Below are positions 63,277 to 64,000 of a stretch of 64,000 nt of DNA, in pieces; positions within the stretch are counted from its first letter, which is position 1, and each line of letters begins with the position of its first letter. Origin of the DNA: Legionella sheltonii (GTDB lineage: Bacteria > Pseudomonadota > Gammaproteobacteria > Legionellales > Legionellaceae); assembly GCF_026191355.1 (NCBI RefSeq), contig NZ_JAPHOQ010000009.1, positions 160,226 to 224,225 on the forward strand, written 5' to 3'. The notes beneath the pieces are model-generated. The model was not told where the DNA came from and did no database searches. It saw nothing but the letters and a program-made list of their open reading frames with translations. A program made the translations under genes and the position numbers.

Positions 63277-64000
63277 TACCAGGATTTACCAGTTGCAGGC
63301 TCTATGATGCTCATTTCTGTAAATCCATTGCGACAATCGGCAATCGATTCGGCCTCATGCATCACATCATAAAGAGTTTTATCCAAGTCTTTATCATTGG
63401 TATAGGGAACTTTCAAAATGTACTCCCAGCCATCCTTGTCTTTTTTCACCATATCAAAAGACGAAAAGCAGTATTGCTCGATTTGCCGTCTGGATTCATT
63501 TTTTCCACGCACAAACTTATTGTTGTTTTCTACTCGTAACCAAACCTCAACGACTGCAATTTTTTGAGTTCCTTGGCTTCCTGGAATTGTTTTTTCTGGA
63601 TTATCCTGGCGATGAGTTTTAAGGATACGATAAACAGAGGCAATTCCCATGTTGAGTTTTTTAGCAATCGCGGTGCGTGTGTACCCCTGATTGATTAACT
63701 TCATGACCTCATCGGTTTTTGAGCGTGCAGTGGGTTTCCGGCCTTTGTACTTGCCTTCGCGCTTGGCACGCTCAATGCCTTCGAGCTGCCGTTCACGGCG
63801 AAGATTGGTTTCAAACTCAGCAAAAACACCGAGCATATCCAAAAAGAATTTACCGGAAGCATTGGAGGTATCCACGGGTTGTTCCAGTGCTTTCAAGTGG
63901 ATTTCTTTTTCTTTTAAGTAATGCAGTAAGGTCTGTAAATCGAGAATGCTTCGGGTTAATCGGTCAATTCGGGTTACTACCAAGGTATCGCCTTCACGAA
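63276..64000 (-). CDS. Serine recombinase with C-terminal extension (5' end outside window)
   Basis: The frame enters from beyond base 64000 (EGDTLVVTRIDRLTRS). It lacks only the first part of the catalytic domain, including the nucleophilic Ser. Then come GVFAEFETNLRRERQLEGIERAKREGKYKGRKP and a C-terminal HTH (TRTAIAKKLNMGIASVYRILK). An extra domain of about 110 residues follows (VEVWLRVENNNKFVRGKNESRRQIE), absent from ordinary resolvases. Likely a resolvase or invertase of the element. The extension may have a separate role. Confidence 0.85.
   Translation of the reverse strand, partial: REGDTLVVTRIDRLTRSILDLQTLLHYLKEKEIHLKALEQPVDTSNASGKFFLDMLGVFAEFETNLRRERQLEGIERAKREGKYKGRKPTARSKTDEVMKLINQGYTRTAIAKKLNMGIASVYRILKTHRQDNPEKTIPGSQGTQKIAVVEVWLRVENNNKFVRGKNESRRQIEQYCFSSFDMVKKDKDGWEYILKVPYTNDKDLDKTLYDVMHEAESIADCRNGFTEMSIIEPATGKSW

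Overview
The window looks like part of a large conjugative plasmid, or a plasmid-like integrative element, from a Legionella-type gammaproteobacterium. It is AT-rich and carries an F-type transfer operon, a CsrA paralogue beside a TraY-like protein and a phage-type repressor, a ParA partition pair and a replication-initiator-like gene. The assignment to Legionella is inference from gene content; no host marker gene is present.

Layout. 1-6234: metal-resistance cargo (end of an RND heavy-metal pump, DUF421 protein, ArsR/SmtB sensor with operator, zinc-ribbon protein, Zn/Cd P-type ATPase, small envelope proteins, CDF exporter). 6356-39759: one methyl-accepting chemotaxis gene broken into three pieces by two Tn3-family insertions. 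Insertion A (6788-33298, target repeat ATAAT) is a nested element. Its own transposase gene is split by an 1150-bp IS (27728-28877, repeat AAATC) and by a 19.75-kb composite (6985-26735, repeat TGGTT) made of two identical inverted Tn3-family copies. Insertion C (33718-38730) is a 5-kb Tn3-family element with a tyrosine recombinase and a toxin-antitoxin pair. Removing each insertion with one copy of its target repeat restores an open reading frame.

The composite carries, at 11213-22146, a biosynthetic cluster that reads as a carrier-protein-based route to a sphingoid or ceramide-like lipid. It has a fused acyl-AMP ligase, ACP and alpha-oxoamine synthase, a 3-ketosphinganine-reductase-like SDR, a membrane di-iron hydroxylase, a DHA2 exporter, a second AMP-ligase-carrier protein, an isocitrate-lyase-family enzyme and a stand-alone condensation domain. 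No single gene in it is novel, but I know of no described system with this combination on a transposon.

40297-43495: DUF2231 membrane protein, an IS5-type element, and a copper-oxidase gene cut off by an IS4-family element. That IS also cuts the transfer operon: traA-L-E-K-B-V and the start of the next gene survive on the minus strand (43496-47136), preceded by traT, a CsrA paralogue and a TraY-like gene. A divergent S24-type repressor sits behind tandem operators.

49174-53063 is a second accessory locus. A 72-aa peptide with a duplicated C-terminal motif lies 5 bp upstream of a tetrapyrrole-methylase-family enzyme carrying the hallmarks of borosin alpha-N-methyltransferases, followed by an MFS exporter: a split-borosin RiPP cluster. 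53064-58348 holds ParA and a partner with palindromic candidate centromeres, a structured leader and Rep-like protein, a candidate origin with a consensus DnaA box, and a coiled-coil membrane protein. The right end has a hybrid histidine kinase, an unknown 414-aa protein, a SemiSWEET-like protein, and a serine recombinase cut by the window edge.
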